From: Palsa-504 sp963834685
GTDB lineage: Bacteria > Actinomycetota > Actinomycetes > Streptosporangiales > Streptosporangiaceae
Assembly: GCA_963834685.1 (NCBI GenBank)
Contig: CAWICW010000032.1
Coordinates: 248,001 to 312,000, forward strand
Length of the DNA: 64,000 nucleotides
Reading direction: 5' to 3'
The notes beneath the pieces are model-generated. The model made no database searches. It was given only the letters and a program-made list of their open reading frames with translations, and was not told where the DNA came from. Made by a program: the position numbers and the translations under genes. Positions 8,145 through 16,818 of the stretch are shown here, piece after piece; the stretch's first letter is position 1; the number at the start of each line of letters is the position of its first letter.

Positions 8145-10006
8145 TTGTCGGAGTGGGCGATGAGCGTGATGTCGCGGGCCGCGCCGGTCGAGGCCGAGGT
8201 GGCCATCGCCGCGTAGACCTGCAGCGCCGCGCTGACCGGCCGCTGCCGGTCCGCGGGCCGGTAGGAACCGAGCGAGGCCAGTACCTGGTCCCGCCGGACG
8301 GCCAGCTCGGAATCCGGCACGTCCAGCCGCAGCTCCCGGCGCGGGATGTCGATCACGATCGTGTCGCCGTCCAGGGCCAGCGCGATCGTCCCGCGCGCGG
8401 CCGCCTCCGGCGCGACGTGGCAGATCGACAGCCCCGCAGTCCCGCCGGAGAATCGCCCGTCGGTGATCAGCGCGCACGCCCGGCCCAGCCCCTTGCCCTT
8501 CAGGAAGCTGGTCGGGTACAGCATCTCCTGCATGCCGGGCCCGCCGCGCGGCCCCTCGTACCTGATCACGACCACGTCACCGGCGCGCACCGCGCCGCTC
8601 AGGATGCCCGCCACCGCGTCCTCCTGGCTCTCGAACACCACGGCCGGGCCGGAGAACGTCCACAGCTCCTCCGGGACGCCCGCGGTCTTGACGATCGCGC
8701 CGTCTGGAGCCAGGTTCCCGTACAGGACCGCCAGCCCGCCGTCAGCCGTGTAAGCGTGCGGCGCGTCCCGGATGCAGCCGTTGACCCGGTCGGTATCGAG
8801 TGTCTCCCACCGGGCCGACTGCGAGTACGGCCGGATGGTCCGGACCCCGCCCGGCGCCCCGTGATAGAGCTCCACTGCCTCGGCGCTGACCGACGGGGAC
8901 CCCAGGTCCCAAAGATCAAGGAATTCCCGCAGCGAGGCGCTGTGCACGGTGCGCACCCCGCGGTTGAGCAGCCCGGCGCGATCGAGCTCGCCCAGGATCG
9001 ACGGGATGCCGCCCGCCCGGTGGACGTCCTCCAGGTGGTAGGAGCTGCTCGGCGCGACCTTGCACAGGCACGGCACCCGGCGGGACAGCTCGTCGATCTC
9101 CTTCAGCCCGAAGTTGACTCCGGCCTCGTGCGCCGCGGCGAGCAGGTGCAGGATCGTGTTCGTCGACCCGCCCATGGCCACGTCCAGCGCCATCGCGTTC
9201 TCGAACGCGTCCCGGCTCGCGATCGACCTGGGCAGTACCGAGGCATCCCCGTCCGCGTAGTACTGGCGGGTGATCTCCGCGATCACCCGGCCCGCCCGCT
9301 CGAACAGCCCGCGGCGCGCCGAGTGCGTGGCCAGCGTGCTGCCGTTGCCCGGTAGGGCCAGGCCGATCGCCTCGGTCAGGCAGTTCATCGAGTTGGCCGT
9401 GAACATGCCCGAGCAGGAGCCGCACGTCGGGCAGGCGGATTCCTCCATGGCCAGCAGCTGATCGTCGGACACCGAAGGATCCGCGGAGGCGACCATCGAG
9501 TCGATCAGGTCGAGCTTGCGCCCGGGAGCGCCCGCCGCGAGACCGGCCGGCGCGCCGGCCTCCATGGGCCCGCCGGACACGAAGACGGTCGGGATGTTCA
9601 GCCGCATGGTGGCGATCAGCATGCCGGGGGTGATCTTGTCGCAGTTCGAAATGCAGATCATGGCGTCCGCGCAGTGCGCGTTCACCATATACTCCACCGA
9701 GTCGGCGATCAGCTCCCGGCTCGGCAGCGAGTACAGCATGCCGCCGTGTCCCATGGCGATGCCGTCGTCCACCGCGATCGTGTTGAACTCGCGCGGGATC
9801 GCCCCCGCGGCCCGGATCGCCTCGGCCACCACCTGGCCGACCTCTCGCAGGTGGACGTGCCCGGGAACGAACTCGGTGAAGCTGTTCGCGACGGCGATGA
9901 TCGGCTTGCCGATGTCTTCCCGGGCCACCCCGGTGGCGCGCAGCAGGGCACGCGCGCCCGCCATGTTCCTGCCGTGCGTGACCGTACGGGATCGAAGCGG
10001 CGGCAT
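8141..10006 (-). CDS. ilvD: dihydroxy-acid dehydratase
   Basis: 621 residues. It dehydrates 2,3-dihydroxy-isovalerate/methylvalerate to the 2-oxo acids of valine and isoleucine synthesis, using an iron-sulfur cluster. Cluster-ligand motifs are clear: CISNCDK (Cys118 and Cys122) and the CPTCGSCSGMFTANSMNCL segment. The C-terminal signature SDGRFSGG-like segment appears as ITDGRFSGGTAGLSI. A ribosome site GAGGGAG lies just before the ATG. The upstream 186 bp hold the promoter; downstream the gene overlaps a GNAT gene by 4 bp. Confidence 0.97.
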   Translation of the reverse strand: MPPLRSRTVTHGRNMAGARALLRATGVAREDIGKPIIAVANSFTEFVPGHVHLREVGQVVAEAIRAAGAIPREFNTIAVDDGIAMGHGGMLYSLPSRELIADSVEYMVNAHCADAMICISNCDKITPGMLIATMRLNIPTVFVSGGPMEAGAPAGLAAGAPGRKLDLIDSMVASADPSVSDDQLLAMEESACPTCGSCSGMFTANSMNCLTEAIGLALPGNGSTLATHSARRGLFERAGRVIAEITRQYYADGDASVLPRSIASRDAFENAMALDVAMGGSTNTILHLLAAAHEAGVNFGLKEIDELSRRVPCLCKVAPSSSYHLEDVHRAGGIPSILGELDRAGLLNRGVRTVHSASLREFLDLWDLGSPSVSAEAVELYHGAPGGVRTIRPYSQSARWETLDTDRVNGCIRDAPHAYTADGGLAVLYGNLAPDGAIVKTAGVPEELWTFSGPAVVFESQEDAVAGILSGAVRAGDVVVIRYEGPRGGPGMQEMLYPTSFLKGKGLGRACALITDGRFSGGTAGLSICHVAPEAAARGTIALALDGDTIVIDIPRRELRLDVPDSELAVRRDQVLASLGSYRPADRQRPVSAALQVYAAMATSASTGAARDITLIAHSDK

Positions 10007-10192
10007 AGTGATCTCCCTCAGCCAATCGCGAGAGCTGATTTACAGTGCTATTTAAAGTTCGGGTCATTCAGATTCCCGCGACGTTCCGGCCGTCATGCGT
10101 GCCGCGACCGCTCGCACGGGCCAAACGGCCCATGCTCGCTAGGCGCTGTCTGAATAACCCTCACCGGATCCTCAGCCTACCGGCACGCCGGG
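10007..10192. promoter_or_regulatory. ilvD promoter region / gap to NERD gene
   Basis: Non-coding. Just upstream of ilvD (about 10030-10065) it is unusually AT-rich for this genome (minus strand AACTTTAAATAGCACTGTAA), fitting a promoter for ilvD. No clear riboswitch, leader peptide or T-box was recognised. Confidence 0.4.
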
Positions 10193-11398
10193 TCAGCTGG
10201 CCGGGTCCCGCCGGAACGCTACGTGGGCGGCCTTGTCGATGCGCTCGATCTCGCTCGCGTTGAGCGGATGCGCGTCGCGCCGCCGGGCCCGGCGGCGCAG
10301 GTAGATGCGCAGCCGCTGGCCGCTGAACACGTCGACGTCCCTGATCTCGGCCACGTCCCAGGGGATCTTCGGCCCGTACACGGCCATCGCCGCGCGGACC
10401 GTGACCGGGCTGCCCATCGCGCCTGACAGCAACGTGGCGGCCTGGTCGGCCTCCCAGTGGGCGTGCTCGAGCCGGTCCTTCATGCTGTGCGGCCCGTGCC
10501 ACAGCTGCCGGTGGTTGCTCGTCCGCACCGGCATCCGCTTGTCCCAGTCCACGGAGTCGATGGCGAACACGCCCGCGGGCCCGATCACCAGGTGGTCGAT
10601 CTGCTCCTCGCTGTCCGGGATGGGCAGGATGTGCATGGCCCGGTAGCCCTTGCGCTCCAGGCTGGACAGCTGCCGCAGCGTGCGCTTCTGGGCCCCGGTC
10701 AGCCGGATGCCCGCCGGGCCCTTGAACACGGTCCGGGACCTGATGATGGTGTCGGCGATGGCGGCGAGCACGGCGAAGGTCAGCCCCCACCGCCAGTTGT
10801 CCAGCAGGAAACCGAACGCCACCCCGGCGATGACCGCGATGATGACCCGCCGCTGCCAGGCCCGCATCCGCGGGTTCGCCGACAGGTGCGCCAGGCTGCC
10901 CAGGTGCTGGCCGATGCCTTCGGCCTTCGGCTGTTCGCGGGTCTCACCGGCGGTGGCGACCACCGGCTCCCAGGACCGCCGGGGCCGGGGGTCCACGTCC
11001 GTGACGGCGTCGTCCGCGGGCCCGTCCTCCGGGAAACCGTCGCCGGGCTCGTCCAGCTCCGCCGACTCGTCGACCCGCCCCCAGCTCTCCCAGAACGGCC
11101 GGTCGCCCGGATCGGTCTCCTGAGCTTCGTCGGCTTCCGCGGGGTTCAGCCCGGCTTCCGCGGGGCTCGGCTCGGCTTGCGCAGGGCTCGGCTGGGCTTG
11201 CGCGGGGCTCGGCTGGGCTTGCGCGGGGCTCGGCGCGACCGTGGCGTGGGCGCTAGGCCAGCGCTCCGGGGATGGCCACGACAGCCTGGCAGCCTGGCCC
11301 GGTGCCACGGCATGCTGCCGTGCCCCATCCGGTGCGCCCCCGCTGCCATTACTCAACGCCTCCGTTGACCTGCGGTTTCTCGGCTTAGGCCACGCCAT
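10193..11398 (-). CDS. NERD-domain protein with two membrane helices
   Basis: 401 residues. The N-terminal 170 residues are low-complexity, with a 7-residue repeat (SPAQAQP type) and an acidic stretch. Two closely spaced hydrophobic helices follow at about 180-215 (VIIAVIAGVAFGFLL; WGLTFAVLAAIADTII). The C-terminal NERD-like domain (about 230-345) has the nuclease-related core GYRAMHILPIPDSEEQIDHL then VIGPAGVFAIDSVDW. NERD is a restriction-endonuclease-like fold often seen in stress or DNA-processing proteins; the activity of this one is unproven. It sits alone between ilvD and the amidase. Confidence 0.8.
   Translation of the reverse strand: MAWPKPRNRRSTEALSNGSGGAPDGARQHAVAPGQAARLSWPSPERWPSAHATVAPSPAQAQPSPAQAQPSPAQAEPSPAEAGLNPAEADEAQETDPGDRPFWESWGRVDESAELDEPGDGFPEDGPADDAVTDVDPRPRRSWEPVVATAGETREQPKAEGIGQHLGSLAHLSANPRMRAWQRRVIIAVIAGVAFGFLLDNWRWGLTFAVLAAIADTIIRSRTVFKGPAGIRLTGAQKRTLRQLSSLERKGYRAMHILPIPDSEEQIDHLVIGPAGVFAIDSVDWDKRMPVRTSNHRQLWHGPHSMKDRLEHAHWEADQAATLLSGAMGSPVTVRAAMAVYGPKIPWDVAEIRDVDVFSGQRLRIYLRRRARRRDAHPLNASEIERIDKAAHVAFRRDPAS
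11155..11235. repeat. 21-bp tandem repeat in the NERD gene
   Basis: About three and a half copies of a 21-bp unit (core GGCTTGCGCGGGGCTCGGCT) encode the heptapeptide repeat SPAQAQP of the N-terminal linker, with the outer copies more diverged. This is a likely length-variable tract. Confidence 0.8.
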
Positions 11399-11554
11399 CG
11401 GTCCTCACCTACTACCTGAGCGTAACTGCCTTAGGACTCAGCGCACAGCACCGGCCTACCACGATTGTGCCCGCTCCGGCTCGTTTGAAGCAGGCCATTC
11501 GTCCTGATAACACGCCGAACGTCCCGGCCTGCTTGTGGTCTAGCATCTCCAACC

Positions 11555-12979
11555 ATGACCCAGATTCACGAGCTCACCGCGATCGAGCTGGCCGCGGCGA
11601 TCCGCGCTAAGGAACTGTCGCCGGTCGCCGTCACCGATCATTATCTCCGCCGCACGCAGGAGCTCAACGAGCAGGTCGGCGCCTTCTATACCGTCACCGC
11701 CGAACTGGCCGCCGAGCAGGCGCTCGCGGCCGAGAAAGCCGTCGCCCAGGCCGCCGATCCGGCGGACCTGCCGCCGCTGACCGGCGTGCCGATCCCGATC
11801 AAGGACCTGAACATGGTCGCGGGCGTGCGGCAGACGCTCGGCTCGCTCGCCTACTCCGACAACGTGCCCGAGGGCGACGATTACGTCGTGACCCGGCTCA
11901 AGGACGCCGGCGTGGTCATCACCGGCAAGACCTCCACCCCGGAGTTCGGGCTGCCGTGCTACACCGAGACCAGGATCGGCCCGCCGGCCCGGACCCCGTG
12001 GGACCTGTCCCGGTCCGCGGGCGGGTCGAGCGGCGGCGCGGCCGCCGCGGTGTCCGCGGGCCTGGCCCCGGCCGCCCACGGCAGCGACGGCGCCGGGTCC
12101 ATCCGCATCCCCTCCAGCGTCTGCGGGCTGTTCGGGATCAAGGCGTCCCGCGGCCGGATCTCCGGCGGACCGCTCGTCCCCGACCTGCTCGGTTTCGGGA
12201 CCGAGGGCCCGATCACCAGGACCGTGGCCGACGCTGCGCTGCTGCTCGATGTGATGGCGGGCAACTACCCCGGCGACATGTACACCCAGCCGCCGCTGCC
12301 GCCCGGCGAGACCTTCCTCGGCTACGCGAGCCGCCCGCCGGGCCGGCTCCGGATCGGCCGTACCCTGCAGAACCCGGTCCCCGGCGCGGACGCGCACCCG
12401 GACTGCGTCGCGGCCTACGAGGACGCCACCCGCCTGCTGGCCGACCTCGGGCACGAGGTCGAGGACATCGCCATGCCGTTGGGCCAGGACCTGGTCCCGG
12501 TCTTCGAGACCATCTACCACGGCTACGCCACGCTGACGCCGGTTGACCCGGCGCAGGAGCAGGTGCTGCTGCCGCTGACCCAGTACCTGCGCGAGCGCGG
12601 CCGGGCCACCGGCGCGTCCGATTTCATCTTCGCCCAGGCCTACCTGCAGTTCGTCACCCGCCCGGCGGTCGCCGCGCTCGCCGCCTACGACGCCGTCCTC
12701 ACCCCGACCGTGGCCCTGCCGCCGGTGCCGGTCGGCTACTTCGACGAGGTCGACCCGGCGGAGAACTTTGAGCGGCAGAAGCGGTTCACCCCGTGGACCG
12801 CGATCTACAACGTCTCGGGCCTGCCCGCGGTCAGCGTCCCGCTGCACTGGAATGCCGAAGGCCTGCCGATCGGCGTGATGCTGGCCGGCCGGATGGGCGA
12901 CGAGGCCACCCTGATCTCCCTGTCCGCCCAGCTGGAGCGGGCCCGCCCGTGGAAGGACCGGCACCCCCCGCTGTGGTGA
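11555..12979 (+). CDS. amidase (amidase-signature family)
   Basis: 474 residues. It hydrolyses a carboxamide to acid and ammonia. The Ser-cisSer-Lys triad is intact: Lys83 (PIPIKDLN), cis-Ser158 in GGSSGG, nucleophile Ser182 in GSDGAGSIRIPSS; the 24-residue spacing between the serines is the family norm. There is no GatB or GatC gene next to it and no Gat-specific context, so it is more likely a stand-alone catabolic amidase than GatA. The substrate is unknown. It is convergent with the S33 hydrolase, 9 bp away. Confidence 0.92.
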   Translation: MTQIHELTAIELAAAIRAKELSPVAVTDHYLRRTQELNEQVGAFYTVTAELAAEQALAAEKAVAQAADPADLPPLTGVPIPIKDLNMVAGVRQTLGSLAYSDNVPEGDDYVVTRLKDAGVVITGKTSTPEFGLPCYTETRIGPPARTPWDLSRSAGGSSGGAAAAVSAGLAPAAHGSDGAGSIRIPSSVCGLFGIKASRGRISGGPLVPDLLGFGTEGPITRTVADAALLLDVMAGNYPGDMYTQPPLPPGETFLGYASRPPGRLRIGRTLQNPVPGADAHPDCVAAYEDATRLLADLGHEVEDIAMPLGQDLVPVFETIYHGYATLTPVDPAQEQVLLPLTQYLRERGRATGASDFIFAQAYLQFVTRPAVAALAAYDAVLTPTVALPPVPVGYFDEVDPAENFERQKRFTPWTAIYNVSGLPAVSVPLHWNAEGLPIGVMLAGRMGDEATLISLSAQLERARPWKDRHPPLW

Positions 12980-12988
12980 GGGCCCGCT

Positions 12989-13942
12989 CTAGCCGTCGCC
13001 CAGGCCGTTCAGGAAGTCGATCAGGCCGGCGAAGTAGACCCGCTGGTCGTCATACATGGCCATGTGGCTGCCGTCCGGGCAGTGCAGGTACCGGCCGCGG
13101 GGCAGCCGACCCGCCATCATCTGCATGTGTGCCGGGTCCATGGTGTCGTGCTGGGCGCCGATGACCAGGGTCGGCACCTCGATCGAGGACAGCTCGGCGG
13201 TCCGCTCCCAGCGGGCCAGGCTGGCGTCGGCGCTGATGCCCAGCTCGCTGGGACCCTGCATGGACACGTAGATCGCCGGGTTGATGTGTGCGAACGCGCG
13301 CTGCACGGGATCGGGCCAGTCCGCGGGCCGCATACGCAGCACGTGGTGCACGTAGTGCTGCTCCATGAGCAGTTCCATGTACCTCGGGTTCTCGGTGTCC
13401 CCGGCCGCCTCGAACGCCTTGATCTCGGCCAGCGCCGCCTGGTCTATCTGCGGCATCAGCACCTGCTCGGCGTAGGCGTTGTAGGCCGGGACGCTCGACA
13501 TCATGGAGGAGATGACCAGCCCGCGCAGGTGCTGCTGGTGGGCCAGCGCGTACTCGGTGGCCAGGATCCCGCCCCAGGAGTGGCCGAGCAGCACGAAGTT
13601 GTCCCGGTTCAGCCCGAGTGCCTGGCGGACCTGCTCCACCTCGTCGACGAACCGGTCCAGGTCCCACAGCGACGGCTCGTCCGGCTGGTCGCTGAACCCC
13701 GAGCCGAGCTGGTCGTAGTAGTAGTACTCGATCCCCGCGGCGGGCAGGTAGCTGTCGCAGGCCTCGAAGTACTCGTGAGTCGCTCCCGGCCCGCCGTGCA
13801 GCAGCAGCACCCGCAGGTCGGGATGATTGCCGGTCCGCTTGACCCAGACCTGGTACGTGCCCTTCGGCGTGTGCACCGGGATCTTCCGAACGCCCCCGCT
13901 CAGCACGTCCTCCCGGCCGGAATAGTCCAGATACCCGCTCAC
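12989..13942 (-). CDS. alpha/beta hydrolase, proline iminopeptidase type (S33)
   Basis: 317 residues. The oxyanion-hole motif HGGPG (residues 49-53) and nucleophile elbow GHSWGG (Ser122) identify the S33 proline-iminopeptidase/L-amino-acid amidase group. Acid and base residues are likely in GAQHDTMDPAHM and GSHMAMYDD. There is no signal peptide, so it is cytoplasmic. It would release N-terminal proline or hydrolyse amino-acid amides; substrate preference cannot be read from sequence. A 14-bp perfect inverted repeat lies 25 bp upstream of its start. Confidence 0.9.
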   Translation of the reverse strand: MSGYLDYSGREDVLSGGVRKIPVHTPKGTYQVWVKRTGNHPDLRVLLLHGGPGATHEYFEACDSYLPAAGIEYYYYDQLGSGFSDQPDEPSLWDLDRFVDEVEQVRQALGLNRDNFVLLGHSWGGILATEYALAHQQHLRGLVISSMMSSVPAYNAYAEQVLMPQIDQAALAEIKAFEAAGDTENPRYMELLMEQHYVHHVLRMRPADWPDPVQRAFAHINPAIYVSMQGPSELGISADASLARWERTAELSSIEVPTLVIGAQHDTMDPAHMQMMAGRLPRGRYLHCPDGSHMAMYDDQRVYFAGLIDFLNGLGDG

Positions 13943-13966
13943 CGGCGCCCTCCGTCCGCGCGCACC

Positions 13967-14000
13967 ATGCCATCCGGGGTCCAGGTACCCCGGATGGCAT
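13967..14000. promoter_or_regulatory. 14-bp inverted repeat, candidate operator
   Basis: Perfect arms ATGCCATCCGGGGT (13967-13980) and ACCCCGGATGGCAT (13987-14000) are separated by CCAGGT. It lies in the promoter/5'-leader of the S33 hydrolase (start 13942) and 146 bp upstream of the divergent HAD gene. The symmetry and position suit a dimeric regulator; an RNA hairpin is the alternative. Confidence 0.6.
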
Positions 14001-14145
14001 TATGCCAGCGCGCCACCGGCCGCCGACCCCCGCGAGCGCGCCCCGAGCGTCTCGGGGCAAATTCCGACTCGCGGCGGAGCGCCAGACCCCGGCCTAGCGA
14101 CCCGCCGCGCGGCAGGGCCCTCCCGGCGCTGCATATAGTGCGGGG

Positions 14146-14943
14146 GTGAGCTCTGGGGTCAGCGCGATCTTGCTCGACGCGGGCGGGGTGCTCGTCTTCC
14201 CGCAGCCCGATCTCCTCCGGCCGCCGCTACAGGCGCTCGGCGTGTCCCCGGACGTCGCCGCGTTCGAGAGAGCCCACTACCGGGCCATGGTGGTTCAGGA
14301 CGTGGCCGCCGTGCCGCCCGCCCCGGGCACCTGGTGGCGTGAGTACCTCGTCGGCTACTTCGCCGCGTGCGGCGTGCCCGGGGACCAGTGCCGTGAGCTG
14401 GCCACCGAGGTCGCCGCGGCGACCATGGGCCGCGCCTGGACGCACGTCGGCACCGGGGCCATGGCCGGGTTGCGGGCCTTGGCCGCGCTCGGCCTGCCGA
14501 TCGGCGTGGTCTCCAACTCCGACGGCAGCGTGCAGGCCGAACTGCGCCGCCTCGGCGTGTGCTATACGCCCGGCGGGCCGGAACCGGATACCGCCGCGAT
14601 CCCGGTGGGCGTAGTGGTCGACTCCGCGGTGGTCGGCGTGGCCAAGCCGGATCCGGCCATCTTCGGCATCGCCCTGGACGCCCTCGGCGTGCCCGCCAGC
14701 GGGACCGTCCTGCACGTCGGCGACAGCCTCAGGTACGACGTGGCCGGCGCCCTGGCCGCCGGCCTGGAGCCGGTCCACCTGGATCCGCACCGATTCTGCC
14801 CGGCCCCGGACGGCCACCGGCACGTGCGCACCCTGGCCGAGCTAGCCGGGACGCTCGGCGATCCCGCCTGGCGCCCGGCGTTATCGGGTCGGCGCTCACC
14901 CCCCGCCGACGATAGACTACGGGCTTGCCCGACCACGGCGTGA
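14146..14943 (+). CDS. HAD-superfamily hydrolase
   Basis: 265 residues from a GTG at 14146. HAD motif I is LLDAGGVLV: the nucleophile Asp11 is present but the usual second Asp (DxD) is Gly, as in some HAD-IA dehalogenase- or REG-2-like members. Motif II is VVSNSDGS. Motif III/IV is VAKPDPAIF then HVGDSLRYDVAGA. A helical cap (about residues 20-110) fits the HAD-IA class. The missing second Asp makes ordinary phosphatase chemistry uncertain. The 3' end overlaps the region just before proS. Confidence 0.85.
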   Translation: MSSGVSAILLDAGGVLVFPQPDLLRPPLQALGVSPDVAAFERAHYRAMVVQDVAAVPPAPGTWWREYLVGYFAACGVPGDQCRELATEVAAATMGRAWTHVGTGAMAGLRALAALGLPIGVVSNSDGSVQAELRRLGVCYTPGGPEPDTAAIPVGVVVDSAVVGVAKPDPAIFGIALDALGVPASGTVLHVGDSLRYDVAGALAAGLEPVHLDPHRFCPAPDGHRHVRTLAELAGTLGDPAWRPALSGRRSPPADDRLRACPTTA

Positions 14944-14960
14944 AAGTGAGAGTACGCGGC

Positions 14961-16706
14961 ATGCGCTGGTCCACTATGCACATCCCGACGCTGCGCGAGG
15001 ACCCGGCCGACGCGGGCGCGCCCAGCCACCGCCTGCTGCTCCGCGCTGGCTACATCCGCCCGCTGATGGCCGGGCACTACTCGCTGCTGCCGCTCGGCCA
15101 GCGGGTCCGGCTCAAGGTCATCGGGATCATCCGCCAGGAGATGGACCGGATCGGGGCCCAGGAGATCGTGATGCCGGTGATGCACCCGGCCGAGCTGTGG
15201 CTGCTCAGCGGCCGCTGGGAGCTGATGGGCGACGAGATGTTCCGGCTCAAGGACCGGCGCGGCGCCGACCTGGCCCTCGGCATGACGCACGAGGAGATCG
15301 TCACCAACCTGGCCACCGAGTTCGAGTCCTACCGCGAGCTGCCGCAGATGTGGTACCAGATCCAGACCAAGCTGCGCGACGAGCCGCGGCCGAAGGCCGG
15401 GCTGATGCGCACTCGCGAGTTCACCATGAAGGACTCTTACAGCTTCGACCTGGGCCCGGATGAGCTCGATGTGTCTTTCCGCCTGCACCACGACGCGTAC
15501 GTCCGGATCTTCGAGCGGCTGTCCGTCCCCGCCATTCCGGTCGAGGCATCCAGCGGCACGATGGGCGGCTCGGACTCCACCGAGTTCGTCTGCCCCTCGC
15601 CGTCCGGTGAGGACCTGATCGTGCTCTGCCCGGAGTGCGGTTACGCGGCGAACATCGAGAAGGCCACGTCGCGGCTGGCCGCCGTAGATGATTCAGCCGA
15701 ACGGAACGTGGCCCTCGCGGCCCCGGAGTCCTTCGACACCCCCGGGGTACGGACCATCGAGGACCTCGCGGTCCGCTACCAGGCCCCGGCCGAACGCCAG
15801 GTCAAGACCCTGGTCTACTTCCTGGACGGCGTGCTCACCCTGGTCCTGCTGCGCGGTGACCACGCGCTGAACGAGCAGAAGCTCATCGACGCCACCGGCG
15901 CGAATGCGATCCGCCCGGCCCAGCCGGAGGAGATCCGCGACGCCCTGGGCGCGCTGCCCGGCAGCCTGGGCGCCGTCGGCACTCTGTCCAATCGTCTTGG
16001 CGGTCACCCGGTCGTCGCAGACGAGGCGCTGCGCGGCCGGCGCGGCATGTATACCGGCGCCAACGTCGACGACACCCACCTGCGCGGCGTGGACGTCGAG
16101 CGCGACATCAACGTCGGCCAGTGGGCGGACCTGCGCGAGGTCGCCGCCGGCGATCTGTGCGTCAACTGCGGGCACGGCCTGGAGGTGGAGCGCGGCATCG
16201 AGGTCGGCCACATCTTCAAGCTCGGCTCCAAGTACACCGAGGCCATGCAGATCCGGGTGTCCGGCCCGGACGGCAAGCCGATCCGGCCGGTCATGGGCTG
16301 CTACGGCATCGGCGTCGAGCGCGCCATGGCCACGATCGTCGAGGTCCACTACGACGCCAAGGGCATCATCTGGCCGGTCTCGGTAGCCCCGTTCGAGGTC
16401 GTGGTGGTGATCGCCCAGCAGGACGACCCCGCGGTGGCCGAGGCGGGGGAGGAGGTCTACGCGGCCCTGGGCAACGCCGGCGTCGACGTCATCGTGGACG
16501 ACCGGCCGGTCCGGGCGGGCGTCAAGTTCAGCGACGCCGAGCTGGTCGGCATCCCGTTCCGGGTCACCGTCGGCAAGCGCGGCCTGGCCACGGGCACCGC
16601 CGAGCTGACCGAGCGCGAGTCCGGCACCACGGTCCAGGTTCCCCTGGCCGACCTGGCCCAGCACGTCCGCGAGGCCATCGCCAAATCGATCGTCGCTGGC
16701 CGCTGA
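14961..16706 (+). CDS. proS: prolyl-tRNA synthetase (bacterial type)
   Basis: 581 residues. The ATG at 14961 (MRWSTMHIPTLREDPADA) was chosen because alignment to known ProRS starts begins there; the frame itself opens at 14925. Class II motifs: motif 1 region RQEMDRIGAQEIVMPVMHPAELW, motif 2 FRLKDRRGADLALGMTHEE and TREFTMKDSYSFD, motif 3 MGCYGIGVERAMATIVE. An insertion (editing) domain lies between about residues 225 and 400. A C-terminal anticodon domain (WPVSVAPFEVVVV) follows. It charges tRNA-Pro. Confidence 0.95.
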   Translation: MRWSTMHIPTLREDPADAGAPSHRLLLRAGYIRPLMAGHYSLLPLGQRVRLKVIGIIRQEMDRIGAQEIVMPVMHPAELWLLSGRWELMGDEMFRLKDRRGADLALGMTHEEIVTNLATEFESYRELPQMWYQIQTKLRDEPRPKAGLMRTREFTMKDSYSFDLGPDELDVSFRLHHDAYVRIFERLSVPAIPVEASSGTMGGSDSTEFVCPSPSGEDLIVLCPECGYAANIEKATSRLAAVDDSAERNVALAAPESFDTPGVRTIEDLAVRYQAPAERQVKTLVYFLDGVLTLVLLRGDHALNEQKLIDATGANAIRPAQPEEIRDALGALPGSLGAVGTLSNRLGGHPVVADEALRGRRGMYTGANVDDTHLRGVDVERDINVGQWADLREVAAGDLCVNCGHGLEVERGIEVGHIFKLGSKYTEAMQIRVSGPDGKPIRPVMGCYGIGVERAMATIVEVHYDAKGIIWPVSVAPFEVVVVIAQQDDPAVAEAGEEVYAALGNAGVDVIVDDRPVRAGVKFSDAELVGIPFRVTVGKRGLATGTAELTERESGTTVQVPLADLAQHVREAIAKSIVAGR

Positions 16707-16714
16707 GAAGCACC

Positions 16715-16777
16715 ATGCCGCAGACCGCGAAGTGGCTGCCCAAGCCCGAAGATCACCACTACCACGCGGTGCCATAG
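16715..16777 (+). pseudogene. 20-codon remnant of a small conserved gene (possible)
   Basis: A short frame MPQTAKWLPKPEDHHYHAVP ends at a stop at 16777, 8 bp after proS. The first 14 residues resemble, from memory, the start of a widespread about 120-residue actinobacterial protein that begins with a WLPxPEDHDYPAA-like segment. The rest of that gene is absent here. It may be a 3'-truncated leftover or chance similarity. Confidence 0.3.
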
Positions 16778-16818
16778 CGCCGCCCGGCGGCACGGCGCGA
16801 CGAAGGAGCGGACGCCAG

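Noticed and set aside
11555..12979. Amidase considered as GatA
   Set aside because: No gatB or gatC nearby; stand-alone amidases of this family are common.
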